A DNA stretch of 64,000 bases from Sorangium cellulosum So ce56 (GCF_000067165.1 NC_010162.1:1860001-1924000), one strand, 5' to 3'; positions 8,760-18,630 are shown, numbered from the stretch's first letter. Numbers and translations: made by a program. Notes: generated by a model not told the origin, from the letters alone.

Positions 8760-11492
8760 GTGGCGGACGCAAGCGACGAACGGCCGGATCCCGAGGCGCT
8801 GCTCGCCGCGGCCCGCGAGGAGGAGGAGCGCGGGAAGGTAGGCAAGCTCAAGATCTTCTTCGGCGCCGCGCCCGGCGTCGGCAAGACGTACGCGATGCTG
8901 GAGGCGGCGCGGTCGCTCCGCGGGGAAGCGGTCGACGTCGTCGTCGGCTGGGTCGAGACGCACGGCCGCGCCGAGACGGAGGCGCTCCTCGACGAGCCCC
9001 CGCCGCTGCCGCGCCTGCCGGCTGTCGAGGTCGAGCACCGCGGCAGGACGCTGCGCGAGTTCGACCTCGAGGCCGCGCTGAAGCGCCGGCCGAAGCTCCT
9101 CGTCGTCGACGAGCTCGCGCACACGAACGCGCCGGGGCTCAGGCACCCGAAGCGCTGGCAGGACGTCATGGACCTGCTCGACGCCGGGATCGACGTCCAC
9201 ACCACCGTCAACGTCCAGCACATCGAGAGCCTGAACGACGTGGTGGCCCAGGTGACCGGCGTCGTGGTCCGGGAGACGGTGCCCGACTCGATGATCGAGC
9301 GCGCCGACGAGATCGAGCTCATCGACCTTCCCCCGGACGACCTCCTCGAGCGGCTGCGCGAAGGCAAGGTCTACCTCTCGGAGCAGATCGAACGCGCGGC
9401 GAGCAACTTTTTCCGCAAGGGCAACCTCATCGCCCTGCGCGAGCTCGCCCTGCGGCGCACCGCCGAGCGCGTCGACGATCAGATGCGCGGCTACATGCGC
9501 GCCCACGGGATCCAGAAGACGTGGGCCGTCGCCGAGCGGATCGCCGTCTGCGTCGGCCCGAGCCCCATGTCGGCGCGGCTCATCCGGGCGACGCGGCGGA
9601 TGGCCGGCGGCCTGAAGGCGGAGTGGCACGCGGTCTACGTGCAGACGCCGGCCCAGGCGCGGCTGTCCGAGGCCGATCGCGAGCGGGTCGACCGGAACCT
9701 CGCGCTCGCCGAGCGCCTCGGCGCCACCACGGTCCAGCTCCACGGCGCGGAGGTCGCCGGGGAGGTGCTGCGGTACGCCAGGCAGCACAACGTCAACAAG
9801 ATCGTCGTCGGCAAGCCGACCCACCCCCGCTGGAAGGATCTCATCTACGGCTCGCTGCTCGACGATCTCGTGCGGCAGAGCGGCGACATCGACGTCCACG
9901 TCATCCAGGGGGCGGCGGAGGCGGCGAAGCCGGAGCCCGGGGCGCCGGAGCGGCGCGGGCTCCGGCCGCTGGCCTACGCCTGGGGCGCGTGCGTGGCCGT
10001 GATCTGCACGCTGGTCTCGTGGCTCATGCACCCGTTCTCCGACCTGGCGAACCTGATCATGGTGTACCTGCTCGGGGTCGTCTTCGTCGCGAGCCGCTTC
10101 GGCGCCGGGCCCTCGGTGCTCGCGTCGGTGCTCGGCGTCGCGGCCTTCGATTTCTTCTTCGTAAGGCCGTACCTGACCTTCGCGGTCGGGGACCTCCGTT
10201 ACCTCGTCACGTTCGCCATCATGCTGGGCGTGGGCCTCGTCATTGCCAGCCTCACCGCGCGCATCCGCGGCCAGGCCGAGAGCGCCAGCGAGCGCGAGCA
10301 GCGCACCGCGGCGCTCTACGCGATGAGCCGGGAGCTGGCCGCCCTGCGCGGGATCGACGAGCTCAGCCTGTCCGCCGCGCGCCATGTCCGCGAGGTCTTC
10401 GGGGCCGACGCCGTCGTCCTCCTGCCCGGCGCCGACGGCCGCCTCGCCGCCCGGGCGGGCACGGCCGAGGATCTGGTCGCGGGGGAGCGGGAGCGGGCGG
10501 TCGCGGAGTGGGCGTATGCGCGCGGCAAGGCCGCGGGCGCCGGCACCGACACCCTCCCGAGCGCGAGCGCGATGCACCTGCCGCTCCAGGGCTCCGCCGG
10601 GCCGATCGGCGTCCTCAGCGTCCGCCCGAGCCGACCGTGGCCGTTCCTCGACCTGAGCCGGCGCGAGCTGCTCGGCGCCTTCGCCACGCAGACGGCGCTC
10701 GCGCTGGAGCGCGCCCTGCTCGCGAGGCAGGCCCAGCGCGCCCGGCTGGAGGCGCAGGCGGAGGAGCTCCGCAACGCGCTTCTGAGCTCCGTCTCGCACG
10801 ATCTGCGCACGCCGCTCGCCACCATCACGGGCGCGGCGGGGGCGCTGCTCGACGACGGCAACGACGGGGCGGCGCTCGACCTGGCCGCTCGCCGCGATCT
10901 GACGCAGACGGTGCTGGAGGAGGCGCAGCGGCTCGAGCGCCTCGTGCGCAACCTGCTGGACATGACGCGGCTCGAGTCCGGGGCGCTCGCGGTCAGGAAG
11001 GAGTGGCTGCCGCTGGAGGAGGTCGTCGGGGCTGCGCTGAACCGGGTCGAGGAGCACCTTCGAGGCCGGGAGATCTCGATCGAGCTCGACCGGGCGACGG
11101 AGCTCGTCCCGATGGATGGTGTGCTGATCGAGCAGGTGCTCATCAACCTGCTCGAGAATGCGCTCAAGTACTCGCCCGCCGGCAGCCCGATCGGGATCCG
11201 GGGGTTCACCGAGGGGAACGTGGCCACGCTCGAGATCAACGATCGTGGTCCGGGCATACCGCCCGGCGAGGAGGAGGCCATCTTCGAGAAGTTCTACCGG
11301 GGGCGCGGCCACACGCAGCGGGGCATCGGCCTCGGCCTCACGATCTGCCGTGGCATCGTGACCGCGCACGGCGGGCGGGTCGCGGCGGAGAACCGGCCGC
11401 ACGGGGGCGCGGCCTTCCGCGTGACGCTGCCCATCGAGGGCCGCCCGCCGAACCTCGCGCGCCCGGAGCTGCCGGCGGCGGCGGGCGCTTGA
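8760..11492 (+). CDS. kdpD: KdpD, osmosensitive K+ sensor histidine kinase
   Basis: The 910-aa product has the full KdpD layout. The N-terminal KdpD domain has a Walker A motif (GAAPGVGKTYAM, about residues 35-46) and the LVVDELAHTNAPG signature. A universal-stress-protein-like domain (about 255-370), four membrane helices (about 400-500) and a GAF-like region follow. The kinase core has His680 in SSVSHDLRTPLA, then N (NLLENALKYSP) and G boxes (DRGPGIPPG, GIGLGLTIC). It senses K+ limitation and turgor and phosphorylates KdpE. The start is GTG at 8760, with GGAGA upstream. It is co-transcribed with kdpABC and followed by kdpE. Confidence 0.97.
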   Translation: MADASDERPDPEALLAAAREEEERGKVGKLKIFFGAAPGVGKTYAMLEAARSLRGEAVDVVVGWVETHGRAETEALLDEPPPLPRLPAVEVEHRGRTLREFDLEAALKRRPKLLVVDELAHTNAPGLRHPKRWQDVMDLLDAGIDVHTTVNVQHIESLNDVVAQVTGVVVRETVPDSMIERADEIELIDLPPDDLLERLREGKVYLSEQIERAASNFFRKGNLIALRELALRRTAERVDDQMRGYMRAHGIQKTWAVAERIAVCVGPSPMSARLIRATRRMAGGLKAEWHAVYVQTPAQARLSEADRERVDRNLALAERLGATTVQLHGAEVAGEVLRYARQHNVNKIVVGKPTHPRWKDLIYGSLLDDLVRQSGDIDVHVIQGAAEAAKPEPGAPERRGLRPLAYAWGACVAVICTLVSWLMHPFSDLANLIMVYLLGVVFVASRFGAGPSVLASVLGVAAFDFFFVRPYLTFAVGDLRYLVTFAIMLGVGLVIASLTARIRGQAESASEREQRTAALYAMSRELAALRGIDELSLSAARHVREVFGADAVVLLPGADGRLAARAGTAEDLVAGERERAVAEWAYARGKAAGAGTDTLPSASAMHLPLQGSAGPIGVLSVRPSRPWPFLDLSRRELLGAFATQTALALERALLARQAQRARLEAQAEELRNALLSSVSHDLRTPLATITGAAGALLDDGNDGAALDLAARRDLTQTVLEEAQRLERLVRNLLDMTRLESGALAVRKEWLPLEEVVGAALNRVEEHLRGREISIELDRATELVPMDGVLIEQVLINLLENALKYSPAGSPIGIRGFTEGNVATLEINDRGPGIPPGEEEAIFEKFYRGRGHTQRGIGLGLTICRGIVTAHGGRVAAENRPHGGAAFRVTLPIEGRPPNLARPELPAAAGA

Positions 11493-11508
11493 TAACGTGG
11501 TTGGGCGA

Positions 11509-12213
<705 letters not shown>

Positions 12214-12280
12214 GTCGACCCCAGCGTTGCATAAGTACCCCTCCCACAAAAGAAAGGGCAGGCGATCACCCCCCACAAAC

Positions 12281-12535
12281 GCGTGGTCATGCGCGTGATC
12301 GTGATCGTGATCGTGCGCGTGGTCGTGCGCGTGCGCGTGCACGTGCGCGAGACCCGTGGCTATCGGCACATCCTTGTCAGCATGTGCGGCGAGGCGTGAC
12401 AGAAGGCGCTTGCCTTGCTCGACGTCCTTGCTCTGGACGACGCCTATGATGCGGCTGACGTCGAGCAGGGCCGCGCACGCGCACGCGCACGCGCACGACC
12501 ACGCGCACGACCACGACCACGACCACGACCACGCG
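12281..12535. repeat. inverted pair of (CACGCG)n(CACGAC)n blocks around a 122-bp core
   Basis: Block one (12281-12349) and block two (12472-12535) are made of hexamers. Reverse-complemented, block one matches block two over about 63 bp with a few substitutions and one 6-bp indel. Either block, read outward in one frame, would encode alternating His-Ala then His-Asp. The 122-bp core between them, read on the minus strand, gives protein-like sequence (LLDVSRIIGVVQSKDVEQGK), but I find no start and no coherent gene. The alternating purine-pyrimidine stretches could adopt Z-DNA and the arms a long hairpin. The stretch 12214-12713 holds no other feature I can support. Confidence 0.6.
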
Positions 12536-12713
12536 GGACCGGGAGTCTGTGCGGCGCACACCCCAGGTCGTTTATGCAGCCACTTGTTGCGCGGGAGCGC
12601 GTGGCGCGTGTCGACCGGTCACCAGCGGGCACCCTGCGGGTGATTGCCATCGGACGTCGCGTGGTGCTCGTCCTGGCCGTGTGGAGGCGCTCACAGGGTA
12701 GCCAGTCCGCCGG

Positions 12714-13574
12714 CTAGTTGAGCGGCGGTGCGCCGCCCGGCGCTGCGCTGGGCGCCGCCTGGGCCGGCGCGCCCGCCGGTGCAGCCGCGGTGTCGCTGGA
12801 CGACGCCGCGCCGCCACGGCCCTTGTAGAGCGACGGCGCGATCGTGTCGGCATCCCTCTCGTCCCATCGCAGGTAGGCGACGGCGCGCCGGGTCTGGTCA
12901 TAGGCGTGCACGAGCAGCGCGAACGCGCGCGCTCGCCTGTCTGCGGCCGCGGTCGGCCCGGGCCCTGCGCCGTGTTCTCTCACGCCGAGGGAGGCGAGCA
13001 GCTGCGGCCCGATCTCCCCGGCTCGCTTCACCTCTTCCTCGGTCGCCGCCGTCCTGCCCGCGATCTCGGGCCAGCTGCCGCTGAACAGCGCCGACAGCGC
13101 GACGAGGTCGTTGGCTGTATCGATGTGCCCTTGTCCCGCGCGGATCTCCGCGACCGCCTCCGCGTCGAGCAGGCCGCGGCGGGCGAGCGCCTCCGCATCG
13201 CTCAGCAGGTTCTCGCGGAGCGGGACCGCCTCCGCGAGGAGCGGCTTCACCGCGCTCTCGGGGGCTCTGCTGGACAGCCACATGAGGTGCGCGTGCCACG
13301 CGGCGAGCGCGTAGGTCTCGAGCCGGTCGAGCAGCGCGAGATCGTGCTTCTGGAGCTGCTCCGCGATGGCGGGGCGCAGCGCGAGCAGGCCAGGCAGCAC
13401 GCCCAGCACCTGGGAGACCGCGCGGGGAATATCGAGGTTGATGGCGACGAGCCGATCCGGGCTCAGCGCCGTTATCTCAGGGAGAGCCCTGTCGAACGCC
13501 GCCGCCGCCTGGGGCGGGGCTGCGGGCTTCCTGGGAGCGGGCTTTTTCTTGATCGGAGTCGAAGGCTTGGTCAT
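12714..13574 (-). CDS. hypothetical Ala-rich helical protein
   Basis: The product from the ATG at 13574 is 286 aa. It starts with a basic Lys/Pro segment (TPIKKKPAPRKPAAPP) and continues as an all-helical body (about residues 20-255). It ends in a low-complexity Ala/Pro/Gly tail. There is no signal peptide or membrane helix, so it is probably cytoplasmic. The frame stays open upstream to 13724, but that part reads as random and lacks a ribosome binding site, whereas GAGAGGTG precedes the chosen ATG. I do not recognise a family with a known function. The gene stands alone, divergent from the sigma-factor gene across the 43-bp repeat array. Confidence 0.75.
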   Translation of the reverse strand: MTKPSTPIKKKPAPRKPAAPPQAAAAFDRALPEITALSPDRLVAINLDIPRAVSQVLGVLPGLLALRPAIAEQLQKHDLALLDRLETYALAAWHAHLMWLSSRAPESAVKPLLAEAVPLRENLLSDAEALARRGLLDAEAVAEIRAGQGHIDTANDLVALSALFSGSWPEIAGRTAATEEEVKRAGEIGPQLLASLGVREHGAGPGPTAAADRRARAFALLVHAYDQTRRAVAYLRWDERDADTIAPSLYKGRGGAASSSDTAAAPAGAPAQAAPSAAPGGAPPLN

Positions 13575-13844
13575 GAGGGGAGCACCTCTCGTCGAGGTCC
13601 TTCGCCGGGCGCCAAGAGAACATGGACTGCCATGCTCCCCGACCCCCCGCGCCGGACGTGATGTGAGCGTCCGGCGCGCGCCGGACGTTCCGGCCAGGGG
13701 TAACGACGCATCGTGGGGTGTCAACGGTGCCGGCTGAATTCATGAACGAGGTGCCGCCAGAGTCGTAATCTTACGCCATGGCCTTCGCGCCTGCGTTTGC
13801 CTGGGGCGAAGGCCGTGCCATCTGCGACGAAGGGCGTCGACGGC

Positions 13845-14231
13845 GACCGCGGCCGGTGCGCCGAGGGCAGCGGAGCTAGCCAGGGATGACCGCGGCCGGT
13901 GCGCCGAGGGCAGCGGGGCTGCCCCAGGAAGACCGTGTCCGGTGCGCCGAGGGCAGCGGGGCTGCCCCAGGAAGACCGTGTCCGGTGCGCCGAGGGCAGC
14001 GGGGCTGCCCCAGGAAGACCGTGCCCGGTGCGCCGGAGGCAGCGGAGCTGCCCCGGGAGGACCGTGTCCGGTGGGCCGGAGGCAGCGGAGCTGCCCCGGG
14101 ACGACCGTGTCCGGTGGGCCGAAGGCAGCGGGGCTGCCCCGGGACGACCGTGTCCGGTGGGCCGGAGGCAGCGGAGCTGCCCAGGGAGGACCGCGGCCGG
14201 TGCGCCGGGGGCAGCGGAGCTAGCCAGGGAC
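13845..14231. repeat. nine exact-length 43-bp tandem repeats, each with a hairpin
   Basis: Nine units of 43 bp fit the interval exactly (387 bp), followed by a 9-bp start of a tenth. Each unit begins GACCG(C/T)G and contains an inverted repeat GGGCAGC-n3-GCTGCCC or a close variant. The first and last units share variants (CCGCGGCC, AGCTAGCC) that differ from the inner seven (CCGTGTCC or CCGTGCCC, GCTGCCC). Because 43 is not a multiple of three and the frame shifts at each unit, this is not a coding repeat. It lies in the 766-bp gap between the minus-strand hypothetical gene and the sigma-factor gene. Nothing else in that gap looks genic. Confidence 0.9.
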
Positions 14232-14340
14232 GACCGCGGCGGCCGGGGCGCCTCCCACCGCGGGCGGCGTGCCTCCAACCCCGCGCACCGGGAGGCGCAT
14301 TTTACAAACAACCCCGGAAAGCTCCGCGCAATTTCAGAAT

Positions 14341-15582
14341 ATGAGCGCACTTCTTTTCCCCGCCGAAGGCTCCTCCCGCGACCACACATGGAATTCCGTT
14401 CACGCTGCCGCGGTGGAAATTCTCCCCCGCTCGCTTCGGCTGCTGGGGGTCGCCGAGCCCGACATCGACGACGTCTTGCAAGAGGTCCTGCTCGCCGCGT
14501 ACGAGAGCCTGGATCGGTTCGACCCCGCCTGGTCCCCGCCCGAGCGCGAGGCCGGGGCCGCCGGCGATCCGCCGCGCCGGGACGGCCGGCGCCAGCACGG
14601 CAGCCCCGAGGCCCGCTGGGTGTTCGGGATCGCGTGGCGAAAGGTCAGCCACCACCTGGACCGCGCCTACCGCCGCCGCGAGGTGCCGGACGGCCTGCGT
14701 CCGGTGTCGCGCTACCAGGCCATCGATCCCGCGCCGCTCAGCGAGGAGCGCATCGCTGAGCAAGAGCGGCTGGAGGTCGCGAGGGAGGTGCTCTTGACGA
14801 TCGCGCCCGAGCGGCGGGTCCTCCTGGTCCTTCACGAGGCCTACGAGGTGCCGCTCGTCGACATCGCGCGCGAGCTCGGCCTCAACTACAACACCGCCAG
14901 CAACCGGCTGCGCCTCGCCCGCGAGGACTACCGTGCCGCCGTCAAGCGGCTGCGCCCGGAGCGGCGACAGGCGCTGCGCGCCTGCTGGCTCGTGTTTCCC
15001 CTGGCGTCCGACTTCCTTGTGCACGACGGCGGCGCGAGCGCCGCCTTACCGCCGGCCGGCGTGCCGCGCGCGCCTGCCGGATCGAGTCAGCGATCGCGGC
15101 TCGCCCGCCTCGGCCGCGCCGTCGGCTCCGCCGCGGCGGGCGGCGCCGCGACCGCGGCCGTGCTGCTTGCCCTCGCCCCGTCGCGGCCCGCCTGGGCGCG
15201 CCGCTTCGAGGCGGCGCTGGTCTACGAGCTCCCCGCGGCCAGCGCCGGCCGTGCAGCTCCCCCGTCACAGCCGTCGCAGCAAACCCCGGAATCGCGGCCG
15301 GCGGTCGACGCGCCCGCGCGCCCGTGCCCAGCCGCGCCGCGGGCGGCGCCGCCGGCCGGCGCGCGGGAGGACGCCTTCGCGGAGGAGCGCCGGCTGCTCG
15401 CGGCGGCGCAAGAGCGCCTCTCCACGGGCGATCCCGCCGGGGCGCTCCGGCAGCTCGCCGCGCACGAGGCGCGGTTCCCCGCAGGCCGGCTGAAGTCCGT
15501 GCGAGAGCAGCTTCGCACGGCGGCCCAGGCGCGCCTCGCCCATCCGGCGCCGGGCGCGTCAGGGAGGGGGCCGGCGCGATGA
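14341..15582 (+). CDS. ECF-type RNA polymerase sigma factor with C-terminal membrane tail
   Basis: The 413-aa product has sigma region 2 (about residues 20-120: AEPDIDDVLQEVLLAAYESL, with an unusual charged insert at about 65-90 before the ARWVFGIAWRKVSHHLDRA part). Region 4 follows (about 140-205: YEVPLVDIARELGLNYNTAS). Most ECF factors stop near 190 residues. This one continues with a Pro/Ser linker, one transmembrane helix (AAAGGAATAAVLLALAPS) and a 130-residue tail ending in a TPR-like stretch (GDPAGALRQLAAHEARFP). It may carry its own membrane anchor or anti-sigma module. The stop overlaps the start of the next gene. The ATG at 14341 has only a weak ribosome binding site; an open frame reaches back to a GTG at 14269. 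Confidence 0.85.
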   Translation: MSALLFPAEGSSRDHTWNSVHAAAVEILPRSLRLLGVAEPDIDDVLQEVLLAAYESLDRFDPAWSPPEREAGAAGDPPRRDGRRQHGSPEARWVFGIAWRKVSHHLDRAYRRREVPDGLRPVSRYQAIDPAPLSEERIAEQERLEVAREVLLTIAPERRVLLVLHEAYEVPLVDIARELGLNYNTASNRLRLAREDYRAAVKRLRPERRQALRACWLVFPLASDFLVHDGGASAALPPAGVPRAPAGSSQRSRLARLGRAVGSAAAGGAATAAVLLALAPSRPAWARRFEAALVYELPAASAGRAAPPSQPSQQTPESRPAVDAPARPCPAAPRAAPPAGAREDAFAEERRLLAAAQERLSTGDPAGALRQLAAHEARFPAGRLKSVREQLRTAAQARLAHPAPGASGRGPAR

Positions 15583-16787
15583 GCCGGTCCAGGGCGAGAC
15601 CGAGACCGGGGCTCGGCGCGCCACCGGCCCGCGGCCTCTGCGCCACCGGACCGCTCCGGGGCGCGGGGCGCACGGGGCGCGCGGGGCGCTCGGCGCGCTC
15701 GGCGCGCTCCGCCGTGGCGGCGGCCGCCGTCCTGCTCGGCGCCAGGGAAGCCCGCGCCGCGCCGGACGCGCCGCGCGCGGCGATGCGGATCGAGGTCGTG
15801 CGGGGCCCGGGCGCCGAACGCTGCCCTGGCGACGCGTTCTTGCGCGCGGAGGTGGCGCGCCGGCTCGGCGCCGACCCGTTCCAGGACGACGCGCCGCTGG
15901 TGCTCGCGGTCCGCATCGCGCAGGAGGGGCCGGAGCTCACCGCCTTGCTGGCGCTGCGCGACCGCGAGGGCGATACCCGGTGGGCTGACGGGTTCGGCAC
16001 CCGGAGCGGCTGCGAGGAGCTGCTCTCCGGCGTGGCCCTGGCGATCGTGGCGCGCGTCCTGAGCGCGCCGGAGACGGCATCCTCGCAGCCCGAGCCCTCG
16101 TCGCCACCGTCTGCGCCCTCGCCGCCGGAGCCCTCCTCGCCGCTCAAGCCCTCCTCGCCGTTCTCCTCGCTGCCCTCGCCGCCGCCCCCGCAAGCGCAGC
16201 GTGCCCCGCCGGAGCCACCTCGGCCGGCCGGGCTGCCCCAGGGGTCCTCCCGGCCGGAGGCGGCGCCGGCTCCGCCGGAGCGGTTGCGGCTCGAAGCGGG
16301 GCTCGGGGCGACCCTGGGCCTGGGGATCACGCCGGGGGCGGCGGCCGGGATGACGCTGGCCGTGGGCATCCGCCGGTCCGAGTGGTCGGTCGCAGTGGAG
16401 GGGAGGGGGCTCGTGTCGCTGGAGCAGGCGGTGAAAGGCATGTTCGTGGATCCGACGGCGTTCACCGCGGCGACCGTGGGCTGCTATCGCGGCCGCCTCC
16501 TGTTCGGATGCGGCCTCGCTACCCTCGGTGCTGTCCGATTCACTCCTCGGACGCCGTGGACCATGGGCTCACGCAGCGATACTATCTTGAGCTTCGGGGG
16601 GCGGCTCGGCGCCGAATGGCCCCTCTCCAGCGGGTGGTCCGTGCTCGGGTACGCCGAGGCGACCTGGATTGTGAACGATGCGGTGCTCAGGCGTGGGGCG
16701 TACGACACCGCGACGCCGGCGCCGCTCGAGTGGACGTCTCCGCCGATAGGCACAGCCTTCGGGCTGGGCATTACGGCCGCGTACTGA
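15579..16787 (+). CDS. probable outer-membrane protein coupled to the sigma factor
   Basis: The 402-aa product starts at the ATG that overlaps the sigma-gene stop (ATGA). An Arg-rich n-region and a hydrophobic segment (AVAAAAVLLGAREARA) form a likely signal peptide. Residues about 65-160 are a small globular domain with two Cys (AERCPGD, SGCEEL). A long Pro/Ser linker follows. The last 170 residues read as alternating beta strands (LRLEAGLGATLGLGITPGAA, WSVAVEGRGL, GCYRGRLLFGCGLA) ending in the aromatic AY expected of an outer-membrane barrel. Coupling suggests it works with, or is controlled by, the sigma factor. I know no functional assignment for this family. Confidence 0.75.
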   Translation: MSRSRARPRPGLGAPPARGLCATGPLRGAGRTGRAGRSARSARSAVAAAAVLLGAREARAAPDAPRAAMRIEVVRGPGAERCPGDAFLRAEVARRLGADPFQDDAPLVLAVRIAQEGPELTALLALRDREGDTRWADGFGTRSGCEELLSGVALAIVARVLSAPETASSQPEPSSPPSAPSPPEPSSPLKPSSPFSSLPSPPPPQAQRAPPEPPRPAGLPQGSSRPEAAPAPPERLRLEAGLGATLGLGITPGAAAGMTLAVGIRRSEWSVAVEGRGLVSLEQAVKGMFVDPTAFTAATVGCYRGRLLFGCGLATLGAVRFTPRTPWTMGSRSDTILSFGGRLGAEWPLSSGWSVLGYAEATWIVNDAVLRRGAYDTATPAPLEWTSPPIGTAFGLGITAAY

Positions 16788-16927
16788 ACGACCTTTGGAA
16801 AAATCGCACTATCCCACGACCATCGGGCGAGAATTTCGGAAAGGACATGGGAATGGCGAACGCAGTCGGCCGCAAGAAACAAGAGGCTTGTTGTGCGCGC
16901 GGGGCGGTTTCGGATAGCCTGCGCGGC

Positions 16928-18073
16928 ATGCGCGCCTGCTTCTGTCTGATCGCGAGCTTTCTTTTGCTTCCGGGCTGCGGCGAAGATCCGACGGTCTACG
17001 GCCCGTGCCAGCCGAGCGAGTGGGGCAAGACAACAGTGTGCCCCTATCCCGAGGCGGGCACGGGGGATGCGGGCGATGGCGGGGATGCGGGCGGAGGCGG
17101 GGCCGGCGGTGGTGGGGCCGGCGGTGGCGACGAGACTGCCTGTGCCGGCGATTGCGTCCCACCGGCGCCGCTCGGCTGGTTCGGCCCGGCGCTCCTCTGG
17201 TTCGGCCCGCGGGACCAGGTACCCGCATGCCCCGCCGCCGCGCCGAACGTCGGCTACGAGGGCTTCGCCGACCTGGCGCCCGCGCCGCTCACCTGCGCGG
17301 CCTGTCTGTGCGATCCGCCTGGCGCGGCCACCGCCTCGTGCCAGCTCCCGCTGGGCTGGTCGGCGCACTCTTCGATGACTTGCCCCGGCGACCCCGGCAG
17401 CGTCGAGACCCCCTTCGCGGCGCCCGGCGGCTGGGACGGCGCCTGCACCGCCGAGAACGCGGTCCCCGCGGGCCAGGACTGCGGCGGGCAGCCGTGCGTG
17501 CAGTCGATCTCGATCGATGCGCCCGCCGTGCTGGTCACCGCCGCCGCCTGCACGCCGAGGGTCGACGAGCCGCCACCGCCGGCGCTCCTCGATCCGTGGC
17601 AGACCCGGGCGCTCGCCTGCGTGCCCGGCGCCTACACGGAGTGCCTGGGCGACCGGAGCACCTGCATGCCCTCTCCGGACCAGCCCGGGGTCCCGCCGCC
17701 CGGCGGCTTCCTGACGTGCATCTTTCACGAGGGTGACGTGACATGCGCAGAGCCCTACCTGGACAGGCACGTCTTCTACGGCGGCGCCGAGGACACGCGC
17801 GGCTGCTCCGAGTGCGGCTGCGGGGAGCCGGAGGGCGCGTCGTGCACCATCATGGCCTCGGTCTACAGCGACGGGGCGTGCACGCAGACGCTCGTGTCGG
17901 CCGTCGTGAGCTCGACGACGCCGTTCTGCGGGGTCACGCCGCCCGGCGTCGCCCTCGGCAGCAAGTCGGCGGAGGTCGTGGCCGTGGATCCCGGCGGATG
18001 CGCCCCGAGCGGCGGCGAGCCCACCGGCGAGCTGCTGCCGGCCGAGCCGTCGACGTTCTGCTGCCGGGCATAG
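16928..18073 (+). CDS. Cys-rich lipoprotein with Gly-rich linker
   Basis: The 381-aa product begins with a lipoprotein signal (MRACFCLIASFLLLPGC), so Cys17 should be lipidated. A Gly/Ala/Asp linker (about residues 40-72) precedes a domain with some 25 cysteines in a pattern suggesting disulfides (CAGDC, CAACLCDPP, CSECGCGEPEG, FCCRA at the end). The protein is therefore envelope-exposed. The start at 16928 is chosen because the signal begins there; the frame upstream is open but random. Residues near PLGWFGPALLWFGPRDQV are encoded by a 66-bp segment that recurs outside genes at 21323. Its function is unknown. Confidence 0.8.
   Translation: MRACFCLIASFLLLPGCGEDPTVYGPCQPSEWGKTTVCPYPEAGTGDAGDGGDAGGGGAGGGGAGGGDETACAGDCVPPAPLGWFGPALLWFGPRDQVPACPAAAPNVGYEGFADLAPAPLTCAACLCDPPGAATASCQLPLGWSAHSSMTCPGDPGSVETPFAAPGGWDGACTAENAVPAGQDCGGQPCVQSISIDAPAVLVTAAACTPRVDEPPPPALLDPWQTRALACVPGAYTECLGDRSTCMPSPDQPGVPPPGGFLTCIFHEGDVTCAEPYLDRHVFYGGAEDTRGCSECGCGEPEGASCTIMASVYSDGACTQTLVSAVVSSTTPFCGVTPPGVALGSKSAEVVAVDPGGCAPSGGEPTGELLPAEPSTFCCRA
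17154..17219. repeat. 66-bp segment shared with 21323-21388
   Basis: This stretch inside the Cys-rich lipoprotein gene matches 21323-21388 at 63 of 66 positions by eye. Internally it holds CTGGTTCGGCCCG twice, 23 bp apart. Here it is in frame and translated; at the other site it is intergenic. Confidence 0.85.
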
Positions 18074-18630
18074 GGCCCGCGAGAAGAACAGGCGCTCATC
18101 GCCTCCCGCTCGGCAACAGCTCCACCCGATCCGCGAGCTCTCCGCGCTCCTCGTCGCGGAGGGCCGCGACCAGGGCGCCTGCGAGCGGCAACGACCCGAC
18201 CGTCGGCTCGACCGGTTCACCCACCCAGAACGCCACGATCGACCCCGCGGGCGTGCCGCGTCCCTCGGCGCGAAGCCGCTTCATGGCCGCGCTGGCCCTG
18301 ACGTCCGAGGGGCGGCTGCGCGCCAGGGAATGGGTGCTCGGCCAACGAGCGTTCGCGGCGTGGGCCGCGCGAACCGATTGGCGCCCCGTCGATCCCCTGA
18401 AAGCGAAGCGAGATGGTCCGCGACCGGGCGCGCGAGTGATTGCCTGCTCCTGTGCTCCAGACGTCTTGGACATCCCGCGCAGGGCTTGCGAGCTCGACGC
18501 GCTCGCTCACGACGCCCGGGGGCGACCATGCGAACGAATTCATCAAGAACGACAGCCTTTCCTGTATCCTCCTGCCCGCTTCTCGAGGCAAACGCGAGCC
18601 ACCACCAGGTACCCCTGAGAGCAAGAGCCT
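18074..18630. other. 557-bp region without a confident gene, possible remnant on the minus strand
   Basis: On the minus strand, 18284 to 18096 is an open frame of 62 codons with GC-rich third positions (MKRLRAEGRGTPAGSIVAFW and onward, ending LLPSGRR). It could be a small gene or the end of a decayed one, but I see no ribosome binding site. The DNA just upstream of it (around 18290-18315) resembles 21470-21500, giving RPSD(V/T)(R/K)ASA in the same minus-strand frame. Both places may therefore carry pieces of one degenerate element. Confidence 0.35.

Noticed and set aside
8073..11402. Very long open frame (1109 codons) on the minus strand opposite kdpC and kdpD
   Set aside because: Its product is Arg/Glu/Ala low-complexity text with no family features, while the plus strand encodes complete KdpC and KdpD. 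High-GC DNA often leaves such antisense frames open.
12356..12643. His-rich plus-strand small protein as a metal-binding gene
   Set aside because: The frame apart from the His run is Arg/Ser/Cys noise, no ribosome binding site is present, and the same run occurs inverted nearby, pointing to a repeat rather than a gene.
13845..14231. CRISPR array
   Set aside because: The 43-bp units follow each other without spacers, the variation is within the units, and there are no cas genes in the window.
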